DNA of 64,000 bases from Zingiber officinale (lineage: Eukaryota > Streptophyta > Magnoliopsida > Zingiberales > Zingiberaceae): assembly GCF_018446385.1 (NCBI RefSeq), contig NC_056001.1, forward strand, positions 107,300,436-107,364,435, read 5' to 3'. The notes under the pieces are model-generated. The model made no database searches and had not been told where the DNA came from. It saw only the letters and a list, made by a program, of their open reading frames with translations. Position numbers and translations under genes: made by a program. Positions 1 through 13,175 of the stretch are shown here, piece after piece (the stretch's first letter is position 1; each line of letters begins with the position of its first letter).

Positions 1-853
1 AGATTTTTTTTTTCTGAGCCCTCATTCGAAAGCCCGCACAAGATTTTGATGAATAACTAGGGAAAACGATCAAATATATTAATATGGAGGAAGCTTAAGT
101 CACCCGAAAGAAGAAAGTCAAAGCCCACGCTCCGACCGATCGAGTAGAGAGGAAGCCACCACTGCCTCCTGTTTAGCCTAAAGATCCCTGGCCGAATCTC
201 CCTTTGTTTCGAGAAGCAGGGGTGGCACAGTGAGTTGAGGCTGTTTGGGTTCCTATCGACCGACCTTCCCCATAGGAAGTCCGATACTGCACTTATCACC
301 GGTCTCACACTCATGAAACAAGGAACTGCTTCCAGTTCTCTCGGAATTCTCACTGAGCAGCAGAATTAAGCCTGCCCCTACTTAAAATCGCGCCCCATCT
401 TCTGCAGCAATAGGCCAATAGCTCCAACTTCTCCACGTGATCGACTAATCCACCTCTGGGGAAGGAGTAGTCAGATGGCCCGTCTGACGATAGAGGAAAG
501 GAAATGAGGGGGACCCATGAGGAGGAGAACCGAGGAAATGCTGTCATTTGTGACATTATGTAGCCGAACCCTCTATTCAGTAGAAAAGCTATGTAAGACC
601 AGTCAGAGATGTAACTAAGCTAGTATCCCAAGGAGACGGGCTGCACAAAATCTTCAAGAAACTTATGTCCAACGAGTACTGTCTCTGAAGGGGTCAATGG
701 TGAGAAGATGGATCGCCCATGTAGTGTGAATTAATTCCAACCTTACCATAATTAAAGAACATTCTCTATCTGTGTTAATCTTTACCTAACGGTCATATTC
801 TAGACTCTCGTCCCAATATGAGTTATAATTGAGTAGGGCTCTCACGTCTCAAC
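1..853. other. Unassigned repeat-like DNA at window start
   Basis: No convincing gene is seen. Two open frames on the minus strand (57-353 and 350-556) have no recognisable domain and no supporting neighbours. The stretch is more GC-rich up to about 700 than the AT-rich DNA after it. It ends where a long LTR-like repeat begins at about 854. It is probably part of a mobile element cut by that LTR, but I could not assign a family. Confidence 0.3.
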
Positions 854-2383
854 TATTAGAGTGTATACTAAAAGCCTAACTTTTGTGTAAACATTTATTT
901 TATAAATAAAAAATCACATTGGTCAAATGTCTACATTTATATACTAAGTGTAGTTGTTCAATTAATTTATATTGTAGATAACATGGTGTATGATGTCATA
1001 CACAGAAGATCATGTTATCAATTCCTTATAAATTATAAACAGTAGCTCACGACTAAGATGGAAAGGAACAAATCATTGGAATAGTCGTAGTGTAATTTGG
1101 TATTAGTTTATCTTAACTATAAAATTACACTAGTACACTCAAAGTGTATTGAGCTGGACCATTTAAGGTAAGTTCTTTTTATATTGACTGCATAAAAGAA
1201 CAAGACATTTGTTATTATGGAAGTGTGTGCTCTTAATCCTGATATAATAACAAGCACATATATCTAATATTTATTTCTTTGACTTATCAAATGGTGCGAT
1301 TTAGTTCGATAAATCAATATGCCCGATAAGTTGGGAAATGATATTATTTATAGTGTGTGTTGTTGATTGTAGAAGGAAACTGTGTCCTAGTAATCTAGGT
1401 TGATGATGCCCCCAAGAGGAGCTCATAAGGATTGTCATGAAAACCCTGCAGGTGGACTTAGTCCGACATGACGATAAGGTTGAGTGATACTACTCTTGGA
1501 GTTAGATATTAATTAAGTGAGTTGTCAGTAACTCATTTAATTAGTGGACATTCTATATCTTAAACACAGGGAGACTAACACACTTATGATAAGAAGGAGC
1601 CCAAAATATAATTTGAGATTGGTGCGGTAGTTCAATAATAATTCTTTAGTGGTATGAATTATTATTGATGAAATTAAGTTGGGTGTTCGGGGTGAACACG
1701 GGAAGCCTAATTTCATCGGGAGACCAAAACCAATTCCTCCTCTCAGTCCCTATCGTAGCCTCTTATTTATAAAGTATTATACCCACCTATACCCACCTTC
1801 TTACCCACCTTAAGGTGGCCGGCCAAGCCTAGCTTGGAGCCCAAGTTAGGGCCCACCAAACCAAGGTGGGTTGGTTACATTAGGTGACCGACCATAGCTT
1901 GAACCCAAGCTTGGTGTGGCTGGCCACAATGAATTAAAAGGTTTTTTTTTTTAAATCTTTATTATGTGAAAGCCATGGTTTTAAAAGAGAGTTTAAAATT
2001 TAAAATTTTCTTTTTATAGTTTTCTACAAAAGATTAAGTGAAAGGTTTGATATATTTCCTTATTTGTAGTTAAAAGGAAGATTTTAAGTTTTAATAAAAC
2101 TTTCCTTTTTTGTAATCATCCTCATGATTTAAAAGAGAGTTTTAAAATTAAATCTGTCCTTTTATAGATTCTACAAAAGATTAAGAAAAGATTTGATATC
2201 TTTCCTTATTTGTAGATTGAAAGGAAGATTTTAATTTTAGAGAAAACTTTTATTTTTGTAAATCATCACATGTTCTAATAGAGAGATTTTAATTTATAAA
2301 AGTTTCCTTTTATAACCAACCATGAAAGGAATTTTCAAAAGAGAAATTTTTATTTAAAAATTTCTGAAAACAAATTAGGAAGT
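854..2383 (+). mobile_element. LTR fragment, copy 1 of a family repeated at 61733
   Basis: From about 854 this stretch matches the sequence starting at 61733 in the same orientation. The match is close for roughly 900 bases (for example GTATACTAAAAGCCTA near the start and the GAACACGGGA segment near 1695) and looser but clear to about 2383, after which the two copies diverge. The copy at 61733 begins TGTTAGGATG, a typical TG start for an LTR. No coding sequence is present. The fragment is probably a 5' portion of an LTR truncated at 2383. The superfamily is not determined. Confidence 0.65.
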
Positions 2384-3719
2384 TGGAGATGACCTTGGCG
2401 TTAGGATCTGAGAGCACGTTGTAGAGCCACATGGAGTAGTAATTGATTGCACAGAAACTGATCACGATGTAAAGAGTAAGATGGGAGAATAGAGGTTCAC
2501 AACATTGACACTTAATTCTATCTTCGAGGCTTCTTTTATATCCGAGCCACTACTCGATCTGATACGGCTGACTTTCTGAAATCGCAAGTGATCCATCGAC
2601 TGATCAGGATGATTCATTGATGGAACCCTAATGAATATGCTCAGGTTTGCATCCACCTTCATGATTTGATTTATCGTGAAATTAGCTTGATCCATCAACT
2701 AAACCACTTTATCCATAGGTTTCCTTTTAGTTGAATCCGGATGATTTGGCTAATCAGTCTGATCTCCATAAAATCTACTGATCTGTCAATAGAACAAACC
2801 TATCCATAGATAGAACCCTTTTTTCCTTTTGTTCTCCAATCCAATCTAGTCTTATCTCGATGAAATCTTTGTTTTGTCGACTAATCACCTTGATCAGTCG
2901 ATGAAACCAATTTTTCCTTTTTATCTTCTGATTCAGATATGAACTATTTTTGGATTTCCAAGGATTCGTCAACGGAACCACTCTATCAATTAATGGTACC
3001 ATTTAATAATTCTTATTTCCTACAAAATAGTGTTAGCACAGATATAATATTACCCTACAAAATAGAGTTAGTATAAATAATATATAATAATGATGCATGA
3101 GTATAACAGTAAGGATTATCTTGATCTCAACTTAAAAATCTCCATTGATTTCTTCAGTTGGATCAACACCCAAGATTTGTCCTTACCAGGATACAACCTC
3201 ATTGCACTCTCTCTAGGAACTTACATCTGTTCCTCCAGACCTATTTAGACTTTCTCTACTCAATATTTGATTGCTTGATCTACTAAGACTTTTCCTGCAA
3301 GACTTCTCATTACCTAAGGTTACCTCCCCTTAGGTTTTCCACTGTCTAGCTTTACTTACTAGGACTTTCCACTGTTTGGCTTCACTCACCAAAACTTTCA
3401 CCACCTAGCTTCACTCACTAGATCTTTCCACTGTCTAGTTTTACTCACTAGGACTTTCGCCACCTAACTTCACTCACTAGGGTCTAACTTCACTTACTAG
3501 GACTTTCCACTGCTTAACTTTACTCACCAGAACTTTCACCATCTAGCTCCACTCACTAGGGCCTAGCTTTACTTACTAGGACTTTTATTTTTCTTGGAGT
3601 TCACTCCTCCAAGACTTATCACCCTTTTACTAGTCATTTGATTAACCTTGACTTAACTAGACTCCAATAAATATATTATCAAATAAATATCAAAATTCTA
3701 GAGGTCGATTGCACCAACA
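2384..3719 (-). mobile_element. LTR fragment (Copia-type), 5' start at 3719 on the minus strand
   Basis: On the minus strand this starts TGTTGGTGCAATCGACC at 3719, the same opening as the solo LTR ending at 10473. It also contains tracts related to the LTR at 25437-26715: gtcgact-type palindromes around 2565-2910, the ctacaaaatag repeats around 3020-3070, and the repeated cttcactcactagg motif at about 3330-3600. The left end is lost near 2384, where another LTR abuts. It interrupts Copia RNase H coding sequence immediately to its right, so it is an insertion into that element rather than its own 3' LTR. Confidence 0.6.
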
Positions 3720-6300
3720 AGTACCATATTCCTACATTAATTGTTCCCTTAAGATACCTAAAAATTCTTTTAACATTTGTTAGGTGATATTCTTTAGCAT
3801 AAGTTTGGTATCTAGCATACATACTTATTGCAAATAATATGTCAGAATTGCTTACAGTTAATTATAACAAAGTTTCTATTGCACTTCTATAGTATCTTAG
3901 ATCAACTAGTTTTTCATTTATGTCATTATCTAACATTATGTTGGTTGTCATAAGAGTTTTAAAGTCTTTAGTATTTTTCATTCTAAATTTCTTAATTAAT
4001 TCTTTTGTATATTTGTTTTGGTGTACATAGTTTCCTTCTTTGGTTTATTTTATTTGTAGTCCTAAAAAGAAATTTAATTCACCTACTAAGTTCATTTCAA
4101 ACTCTTTTTCCATTAGAGTTATAAATTCTTTTAGAATTTAGAATTGGTTGAACCAAATATTATATCATCTATATAGACTTGGGCTATAAAAAATATCCAT
4201 TCCAAGGGTTTTGATAAAAAAGTATTAGGTCAATTTAACCTTCTTTAAAACCCTTTGAACTTAGAAAACTAGAGATTCTTTTATACCAAGCCCTAGGTAT
4301 TTATTTTAATCTATATAATGCCTTTTTTAATCTAAATATATGATTTGGATTTTCTAAGTTTTCAAACTCAAGTAGTTAACCTACATAGACTTATTTCTTA
4401 ATTTGCCCATTTTAAAACAAGGATTTAACATCCATTGGATACAACTTAAATCCTTTATGTGCTACATAGGCTAGCAGCATTTTAATAGATTTAAGTCTAG
4501 CTACCAGGGCATAAGTCTCATCATAATCTATTTCTTCAACTTGACTAAACCTTTTAACAACTAGACGAGCTTTGTTTCTAACAATTTCTCCATTATCATC
4601 TAATTTATTTCTAAAAACTCATTTAGTGTCTATTATTGACTTGTTGTTAGGTGGATGTACTAAGTTCCAAATTTTATTTCTTTCAAATTGAACTAACTCT
4701 TTTTTCATTGCAATCACCCAGTCAGGTTCAATCAATGTTCCATCTATTATTTTGGATTCAATTTTAGAAATAAAGACTATTTGACTTATGTTTCTAAAGG
4801 CTGATCTAAATTGTACTCTTAGTTCTGGGTCACCTAAGATTGTTCAATTGGATGATTTTGATTTGTTCGTAGTGTTACTTGATTAGGTTCAACTTCTTGT
4901 TTATTTTGACTTTCTTCTTGTAGTTGATTTAGTCTTTCTTCTTCTTGTTGAGTTTTTTTTATAGTGTTGATCGTTTGTTTTCTCAAAATTAAGTTGTTCT
5001 TGATTTAAGTTAGAATACTTAGAGTTAGAATTTTCATCAAATGTGACATTAGTGGTTTCTTCAATCTTTAGTGTAGTTTTGTTATATACTTTATAAGCCC
5101 TACTATTAGTTGAGTAACCTAGGAAAAAAAAAAAATCCTTTTTTGAGTTTTTGATGTAAATTTTCATAGATAATCTTTAATATTTAAGATGTGTACATTA
5201 CATCAAAATACTCTTAAGTATTTTATGTTGGGTATTTTATTAAAATAAATTTCATAAGGTGTTTTCATTTGTAGTTTATTTATTATAATTCTATTTTGAA
5301 CATAGCAATCCATATTAATAGTTTTGGCCCAAAAATAGTTAGATAGATTATATTCATTTAATATTGATCTTGCGACTTCTTGTAGTGTTCTATTTTTTTC
5401 TACTAATATATTTTGTTGGGGGGTTTTAGGGCATAAAAATTTGTGATGATGACTATTTTCTAGACATAAATTTATAAACCTATGATTTTTAAATTCTCTC
5501 CCATTATCACTTCTATTTTTCTTAATTTTTTTTGGTCCTTTTCATTTTCTATTTGTTTATAAAAATTACTAAATATTTCAAAGGTTTTATTTTTGTGGGT
5601 TAAGAATTTTATCTAAGTGTATCAAGAGTAATCATTAATTATAACTAAGCAATACAATTTTTCATTTATTAACTTAACTCCATAGTCAAATAGATCTAAG
5701 TGTAATAGTTCAAGTATAGTATTAGTTCGACCTTGATTAGTTTGTTTGTGTGTTGACTTTATTTGTTTTCCTTCTTGACAAGGATTACAAAATTTGTCTT
5801 TTGAAATTCCTAATTTAGGTAATCTTCCAACTAATTCAAACTTGTTTACTTTTAGTATGTTTCTAACATGGGTGTGAGCTAATTTCCTATATCATTACCA
5901 TATTTTTTTCTTGCTGTGTCAAAGGATACTTAAGTTGGGGCCTAGGTAGGTTTATTGAGTAAATGCTATTTTATCTAATTCCTTTAAATAGTATATTGAT
6001 GGTTTCAACGTAATTTATTAAGCATTCAAAAGATAAGAACTTAATTGTAAAACCAACATCACATAGTTGACTTATGCTAAACAGGTTAAAGTCAAAGTCT
6101 TCAACAAGTAATACCTTTCTAATTAACAAGTTTGATTTTAATTTAATGTCGCATATTCCAATTACCTTAAGTTTGTCATTGTTTCTAAAGGTAACTGATT
6201 CTAGATTTTTAAACTTTATACTTATAAATTTTTATTAATCTCAAGTCATATGTCCGGAGTATTCACTATTAGTATCCATTTATCTAAATCTTTAGGTTTT
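3720..6300 (-). pseudogene. Copia pol relic: RNase H, reverse transcriptase, integrase side (degenerate)
   Basis: Reading the minus strand from right to left, about 6240-6300 carries a frameshifted protease/pre-integrase signature (W-L-D, then S-G-H-M-T). About 5060-5150 gives G-Y-S-x-x-S-R-A-Y-K-V-Y-N, the conserved Copia motif between integrase and reverse transcriptase. The segment next to 3720 gives G-T-I-N-V-G-I-W-Y, the end of the reverse transcriptase/RNase H region. Many stops and frameshifts show it is dead. It is the pol part of the Copia element whose gag lies at 8475-8651, 10474-10986, 13404-13592 and 25098-25425, and whose 5' LTR is 25437-26715. Confidence 0.75.
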
Positions 6301-6329
6301 TACATATAAAGTAAGAGTTAGACCAAAGT

Positions 6330-7450
6330 TTTGGTTTAATAGAATTGTTTTTAATTTTACCTAATTCATCCTATAGTTGTGTGTGAGTTGATTCAAATTA
6401 TTTTAGGATTCAAGTTAAATTAATACTTGATCAAGTTAAAATTAATTAAGTTAAAGTTTAATTTAAGATTAAGATTTAAATTTAATTAATGATTAATTTA
6501 AGGTTAATTAAGTTGCTTTTTAAGTTAATAAGTTTTTGGGTTAAGTTAATCTTAATTAATTTTAATTTGATTTAGGATTACTAATTATTAAGAATAATTA
6601 ATTCATTAATTCAAGGTTAATTGAATTAGATTAATTGATTAATTTCAAATTAAGATTGATTTAAGTTTTAACTTGATTAATTGGGTTTAATGAATTTAGG
6701 ATAAATTGATTAAGTTGATCAACTTTATCATTATTAATTTTAGATTTAATTGAATTGATTAATTAGTTAAACTGTAATTAATTAAGTTAGTTTATTAGGT
6801 TTCGAATTAATTAGAATTAAGATTAATTTTCATAGTTAATAATTATTTAATTGAGTATTAGATTAAGTTTTCAAAATATAAAGTTAAGTTGATAATTAAG
6901 CTTTATTTTAAGTGATTAGATTTTTATTAAATTATTAAAAGAAATTAAGTTTTGATTAAATTTAAGTTGTTGAATTTTTTATTTAATCAATTCTGGATTA
7001 TTAATTAATTTCTGTTTATTAATTAATTTCTGGATTTAAAGTTGATATATTATTTCCGTAATTGAAATTCATTTCAGATTAATAAAGTTGAATTATTAAT
7101 CATTAATTAGGTTTTGAATAAATTAGTTGATTATTATTTTGAGTTAAATTTATTTATATTTTGAATTAAGTTAGGAAATTTAAGTTTAATTAAAATAATT
7201 AATTATTTAATTAATTTCAAATTTAATTATTTATGATTGATTTTAAATTGTCATGATTAATTTTCTTTTAATCTTTTTATTAATTGGAGTTAAAAATTAA
7301 TTTCAAATTAATTATGAATTATTTATTAGTCTTGATAATTAATTTAGATTTGATAGGAATCATTAATTAAGGTTAAATTAATTGAGTTGATTATTAATTG
7401 ATTAATTGAAAATGGTTGTTTAATTCTTGTTAGATTCAAATTTAGTTTAG
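6330..7450. repeat. AT-rich TTAATTAAG low-complexity tract
   Basis: For about 1.1 kb the sequence is built almost only from variants of TTAATTAAG, AATTAATT and AAGTTAAT. There are no reading frames, and no exact tandem period could be read by eye. It sits inside the degenerate Copia element, between the end of gag (W-V-P-K encoded near 7880-7920) and the protease signature near 6240-6300. It therefore expanded in, or inserted into, the gag-pol junction. Confidence 0.6.
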
Positions 7451-7860
7451 GTTCATCAAGAAGGAGTTTATATGAAAAGCTTCCAAGTTGTGATGAGTCA
7501 TAAATATATCATTAAAGTAACCACGTACCTAAAATAAAACTTTCCAAAAACAAGCAACCTAAATAACTTAATACTTAGTTTTGGTCTGATTAGCTCATGT
7601 TTGACTAGAGTAGCTTCAGTTAGATCCACTAAGTCTAGTACATCAGGTAGAATACATATGATTTAACCTAAACATACATTCGACAGAGTTTTCTTAGTCT
7701 ACTATCATTCCAATTCATTCTAATACTATATTGTCAAGGTTGGTTAACCCTTTTTATTTCTAATCATTCTAATTTTTTAATTAAAACTAAGCATGCATAT
7801 TTAAAGTAGAAAATCAACCAATCATGCATTTAACATGCTAAAATCATTTTTCTATTGGCT

Positions 7861-8651
7861 CCCCTGAATTATAATATTGATATGGTCTATCTAAGTAATA
7901 GATTTGATCCTTAGGGACCCAATATTGGTTTGACTCATTTAAGTTAAGTAAACATACTTTGTTTGTCGTGTTAATCAAAGCATCATATTTCTAATATGAT
8001 GCTTGGACTTTATTTCTAATATTTTGACTAATCAAAGATAAGTATAACTTGTTTGTCGTGTTAGCTTTGTTCTTGAGTCTACATTTGGTGTACACAATTT
8101 GTTGGGGCCCAAGCATCATATTCAAATACTTGGAACCCAAATTAAACTTTTCTAACATTTTTTTGAGTCCTCTACTTGACATTTCAAGGTGAAATTTTCT
8201 TCCTAAAGTCTTGTAACTTAAGTTGAAATTCCCTCTTGAACATTGTTAATTGAGGGATTCAAGTTGACTTACTTCTTCAGGTGGTTAACTTTCTTAAGTA
8301 GCAAGTTAATTTGATCCTCAGATTTACTCAATATTTTAAACAAAAATTTAATTATTTTAAGCTTTTAAAATTTTGAAATGCAAATTACCTCATCTAGGTC
8401 TTCTAAAATGGATACAGACTCGTGACTTCTCTCGGACTCAGAATCAGACTCGAACTTGGATTCTTCGTTTCTTGTCATAAGTGCCAAGAGGCTGATTGCT
8501 TTGGTTCCTCCACATCTGACTCTTCCGAAGATGATTTGTCCCAAGTAGCCTTGAACATTTTTCTTCTTATTAAAGACTTGAGTTTGCCCTCTTTTAGGTT
8601 AGGGCACTCATGTTTGTATTGACACTTTTTGTTGCACTCGTAGCATGTTAC
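7861..8651 (-). pseudogene. Copia gag relic, C-terminal half with CCHC zinc knuckle
   Basis: The open frame on - covering 8475-8651 encodes C-Y-E-C-x8-C-P, a zinc knuckle with one ligand spacing disturbed (C-Q-Y-K-H-E-C in place of G-H-Y-K-H-E-C). An acidic segment (S-S-E-E-S-D-V-E-E) follows. The frame 7991-8182 and nearby broken frames resemble the coiled C-terminal part of Copia gag, and the W-V-P-K gag-pol junction is near 7900. The frame is broken on its N-terminal side at 8652 by a solo LTR, and gag resumes at 10474. Confidence 0.7.
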
Positions 8652-10473
8652 TGTAGGACCTTTGGCATGTGAGAGGGGAGGGTGAATCACGTGTATTTTT
8701 TTAAAAAATATATTTTTCGAACCTTAAAATAAAGTGAGTGCGTAGTGGAAAAATAAACTAAGTATGAAAAGAAAAGAAATATAAATAAAACACAATAATT
8801 TACTTGGTTTGGAGGCTTCAGTGTCTCCTACTCCAAGACCCAGGTCCCTTGGACCTATCGATGAGCAATCAATTAAATTCTCTACCGGTAAACTCCCGGC
8901 AGAGTAATCAAATACAAAGAGAATATAAGGTAAGTGTAACAACCTACACTTCCTTTAAGCAATAAAGTAAATGACTGGAATTAAGTTACCCAACACGATG
9001 ATGTGGAAGTTGAAGTGCTCGTGTGTTGGTGTCAGTCTGTCGACAGTGATCAGATGTAGCATAGTAATCGCGTGGTAGTAGTACAACAATATGGAAGTAG
9101 TCAGAGCAGTCGAATGATGAAAGAATCATGTATAAGTGTTGTTATCTGAGGATGCTGTTGGAGGCTCCTTTATAGGCATTTTCAGGCTTCTGAATCACCC
9201 CTGGGCACCTGGACTGAGGCCTATCTGATCCTGCTTTGTTGCTAAATTATCCATTTTCGGGCACCTGGACCACCTCCAGGCTCCTAGATTGCTAACATGA
9301 CTATACCTTGGTGAAGCTTTATCCGATAGCCTCTATCCATTCCTGGGCGTTTGGATCAGCTCAGAGCACCTAGACACTAACATACACCAGCCAATCGGAG
9401 CACACCAACTCAATTGTACACTTGGCTAGATTCGGGACCATACGGGCACTTGGACCCATTCTGAGTGCCCAAACCTCCGAGCGCATGGACCCTTCTCAAG
9501 CACCTGGAAGTCCTTTTTCTAGCTTTCAATTTCTTGCACGTAGCACAACAAGCATAATATTAAAAAATAAATGCTTTGACAGTATCGGGATTGTCTGATT
9601 CTGACTTCAGATTTTGTTGAAATCCTATGTCAGACCAATGTTTACTATTCTCTCAACTGGGAACGCGTCTTCACTGGATCTCTCATCTAGTTTCTTACCT
9701 GATCTTGCCTGCCAAACATAAAGTCCTCTAGATGTTTAGACTTTCTTTGATCTTGCTTAGTGTTTAATCAACCTGATCAACTAAGACTTTTCTACAACAC
9801 CAAGTTAGCACAATAGATATAAAATATTAAATTAAATCAGTGTTAATAGCTTTCAAGATTCGCTGGTCCGGTCGACCGTGCATGATTGGACGAAAACCAG
9901 CAGGTCACACATGCTTGGAGTTTACTCCTATAAGACTCCTCGTTACCTAGGGTTACCTCCCCCTAGGGTTGTCTAGTTTCACTCACCAAGACTTCCACCA
10001 CTTAGCTTCACTCACTAGGGTCTGACTTCACTCACCAGGATTTCCACCACCTAGTTTTACTCACTAGGGCCTAACTTCACTCACTAGGACTTCAACCACT
10101 TAGTTTCACTCACTAGGATCTGCCTTTACTCACTAGGATTTTCACCATCTAGCTTCACTCACTAAGCCTGGCTTCATTTACCAAGACTTCCCCTCGTCTA
10201 ACCTCCAGTTAGGACTAGTCACTTAGTAGACTTCTCACCAACCTAACTTCCAGTTAGAACTTACTCTTGTCTAACCTCCAGTTAGGACTAGTCACTTAGT
10301 AGATTTCTCATCTACCTAACATTCGATTAGGACTTACCCTTGCTAGTCATCTAGTCCTGACTAGAGTTTTCTCTTCCAAATATTAAGTCTTGTTTGGATT
10401 AACCCTTAGTTAACCTGACCAAATTTGAGTTCATTATCAAACATCAAAACCCTAGAGGCCGATTGCACCAACA
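8652..10473 (-). mobile_element. Solo LTR (Copia-type, 1822 bp) inside Copia gag
   Basis: On the minus strand it starts TGTTGGTGCAATCGGCC (10473) and ends ...GGTCCTACA (8652). The flanks are gttac (8647-8651) and attac (10474-10478), a 5-bp target duplication with one mismatch. Gag coding resumes on both sides, so the LTR cut an existing gag. A TATA-like GCCTATAAAGG on the minus strand lies at 9169-9179, and a cluster of cacctgg-type palindromes lies just upstream of it at 9190-9500. Repeated cttcactcactagg motifs fill 9960-10200. No internal genes are present, so recombination between two LTRs is the likely origin. Confidence 0.8.
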
Positions 10474-10986
10474 ATTACCTTATATTTGGTGTATTTGAGG
10501 TATTTTGTACTTTCTTCAAATTCCTTTTGGTGAACTTCTTTTTAGTAAACATCTTTCATACCATATTTATCATTTCCTCTTCATTGTTCGAATCTGAGTT
10601 TGACTCACTCTCATATTCTTGTTTCAGTCTAGACTTGGACTTAGCCTCCTTACTTTTGTTTTGACCTTCATACAAAGTTATACCTTTCTCAGTCTGACTA
10701 AAGTTAGTCTTCTCATATAATTCTAACTCGTAAAATAATTGTCTAATTTAATAAAGGAAAGATCTTTCGAAACCTTATAGGCATCTACCATAGATGTTCA
10801 CAGTACATTTCAAGGGAACGAGTTTAGAGCATACCTTATAATATCCTGATTTTTGTGTTGGTGGCCGATGACGTAGAGCTCATTGATGATGTCTTTAATT
10901 TTGTGTAGTTGAGTCATGGCTTCTCCATACAACATTTTAATATTGAATAACTGATTTAAAAGTAAATTTCCTTTAGTTACCTTTGA
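10474..10986 (-). pseudogene. Copia gag relic, middle part
   Basis: Minus-strand translation gives a lysine- and glutamate-rich stretch (S-K-S-R, then E-S-E-S-D-S-N-S-E-E) and then, at 10700-10980, the end of the UBN2/retrotran-gag domain. It includes segments like K-I-K-D-I-I-N-E-L and Q-L-F-N-I-K, with scattered stops. It joins in sense to the zinc knuckle at 8475-8651 across the solo LTR on its left, and to 13404-13592 across the solo LTR on its right. Confidence 0.65.
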
Positions 10987-11757
10987 TGTAACACCCCACC
11001 CTCCTCACTACTAGACTGTGAGGGCGGAGCGCTACTGGACTACTAACTTTACTTAACTATCCTTGTTCAATGTTGATAGAAATTCCTAAAACTCTCGGAG
11101 AACTCAAAACATACAATTAACTAGCAGCGGAAGACTAAATGACTCATCTAATACATTCTTAATAAATTCTTATGCTAGGTCCCAAGGCTTTTATAGTCCA
11201 GGCATCACACATCCATCCGCACCTCCTTGTCGCCTTCCTTTGCTATAACTTTTCCTTTTCTTTATCTGCAGTAAGAGGAAATGCAACTATAAGCAAAATT
11301 TGCTTAGTAAGCGCTATCTAACTCAGAAAATCACGAATGTGCATGTATACGAAAAGAACTAGAAACTATATGCTCTAAAAAGAAATAAAGCATAAACATA
11401 ACTGCTCATGTCAAACTAATAGCAAAGAAAAGCTAAGGAATCTACCCATATAATTCTAATAGCTAATCATGCTACTCATCTAATAGGTAAACATGAAAAC
11501 TACTCATCCACTAGATAAACATGGTAGAATAAAGAACTAACTTACTGATTTTCAGAACTATATGAAATTTATTTCATTTGTTCTAACTTAATCTTTAATA
11601 CTTTATGTTTATGTAAAACTCGTTTTACTTGTTCAAAAACTTACACTTATAATACTTCAAAATAATAATCAACTTCTTCTTGGGCCCGACAACTGTACTT
11701 ACTATGCGCGCATCCCTAACTAGACCCGAGATAGCTGGTCCAGAATCTAGTAGGGTT

Positions 11758-11957
11758 ACTAGGTTATCTAAACCTAGGGACCGATTATGGGAACCCAGCC
11801 CAAGGACTACTTAGAGTCCTGCATACTAGGTTATCTAAACCTAAGGACCGACTATGGGAGCCCAGCCCAAGGACTACTGAGAGTCCTACATACTAGGTTA
11901 TCTAAACCTAGGGACCGACTATGGGAGCCCAGCCCAAGGACTACTGAGAGTCCAGTA
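11758..11957 (+). repeat. 67-bp tandem repeat, three units
   Basis: Units start at 11758, 11825 and 11892 with actaggttatctaaaccta and run through cccagcccaaggactact. The period is exactly 67 in both steps. It lies inside the solo LTR 10987-13403. The + frame stays open across all three units because 67 is not a multiple of three and each frame happens to lack stops; I do not read it as a gene. Confidence 0.9.
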
Positions 11958-12189
11958 CAGTGCCACTGATAAAAGTAAAATACTTGTTATCTTTTAATAC
12001 TTCTAATATATAATGCCTCGGTTTTAACGAGCACCTTGTGTGCCAAAATCCCTAAAGTCTTGACTTTGGGATCTACTTAAGGCCTTGGCCTTTTTCTTTC
12101 TTTTCTTTATCTTTCTTATATTTGTTAATACATCTAATAAAAGAATGTTTTTTTTAAAAACTGAAATGTTTAAACAAATTCTAACTTTG

Positions 12190-12620
12190 AAATGCATAAA
12201 CAAAAATCTGCATACTATGCTAATCAAAATTCTGCATACTATTCTAATCAAGATTCTACATTCTATGCTACACTATTTCTGCATACTATGCAAACAAAAA
12301 AAATCTGCACTATAAGCTTAATTAAAATCTGCACTATAAGCCTACATGAAAATCTGCACTATAAGCTTAATTAAAATCTGTACTATAGGCTTAATTAAAA
12401 ATCTACACTATAAGCGCTTAATTAAAATCTGTAATATAAGCTCTACATAAAAATCTGCATTATAAGCTTAATTAAAATCTACACTATAGGCTTAATTAAA
12501 AATCTGCACTATAAGCGCTTAATTAAAATCTGCAATATAAGCTCTACATAAAAATCTGCATTATAAGCTTAATTAAAATCTGCACTATAGGCTTAATTAA
12601 AAATCTGCACTATAATCGCT
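12190..12620 (+). repeat. Array of short AT-rich repeats (ctgcactataagcttaatt type)
   Basis: Roughly 15 imperfect copies of a unit of about 25-30 bp, with the core aatctgcactataagctta. The left part has ctgcatactatgctaatca variants. A higher-order duplication is visible around 12395-12470 and 12505-12580. It lies inside the solo LTR 10987-13403. Confidence 0.8.
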
Positions 12621-12844
12621 TCTTATGCTTCGAATTCAAGAAGAACAAAGGTCCGAAACTACTCCTACTGCAGGTGAGAAGCACTTACCTTGCTTCTTGG
12701 ACTCACAACCGAACAAAAAGGGCTTCTAGGACCTTGGCCGGCTGCCGGAGATGATGCCCTTACTCCCTTTCATTTTCTGCCCGAGCTCTGCCATCGTACG
12801 CAGAAGAGAAGGAGAGAATGGTTTAAGTCATGGGAAAAAAGAGC

Positions 12845-13175
12845 ATCAACTTATTCCTTTTTATAACTTAATATTTCTGTTAACTCCTTAAATAAATTCG
12901 CTATCTTTTCTAAACAGACAAATCCAACATCAACTTATCCCTTTTATAATCCAATATTCTGTTAATTATCTTAAATAAATTCGCTACTTTTTCTAAACAA
13001 ACAAATCCAACATCAACTTATCCCTTTTATAATATTCTGTTAACTATCTTAAATAAATTCGCTACCTTTTCTAAACAAACAAATCCAAGATCAACTTATC
13101 CCTTTTATAATCCAATATTCTGTTAACTATCTTAAATAAATTCGCTATCTTTTCTAAACAGAAAAATTCGTTTGC
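12845..13175 (+). repeat. Tandem repeat of about 80 bp, four units
   Basis: Units start with atcaacttat at 12845, 12929, 13012 and 13090, each running through aataaattcgctat and ctaaacaaacaaatcc. Spacing is 84, 83 and 78 bp, so the units differ by small indels. It lies inside the solo LTR 10987-13403. Confidence 0.85.

Noticed and set aside
11787-11969. 60-codon open frame across the 67-bp repeats as a repeat protein gene
   Set aside because: The repeat unit is not a multiple of three and lies in an LTR. The peptide pattern shifts with frame.
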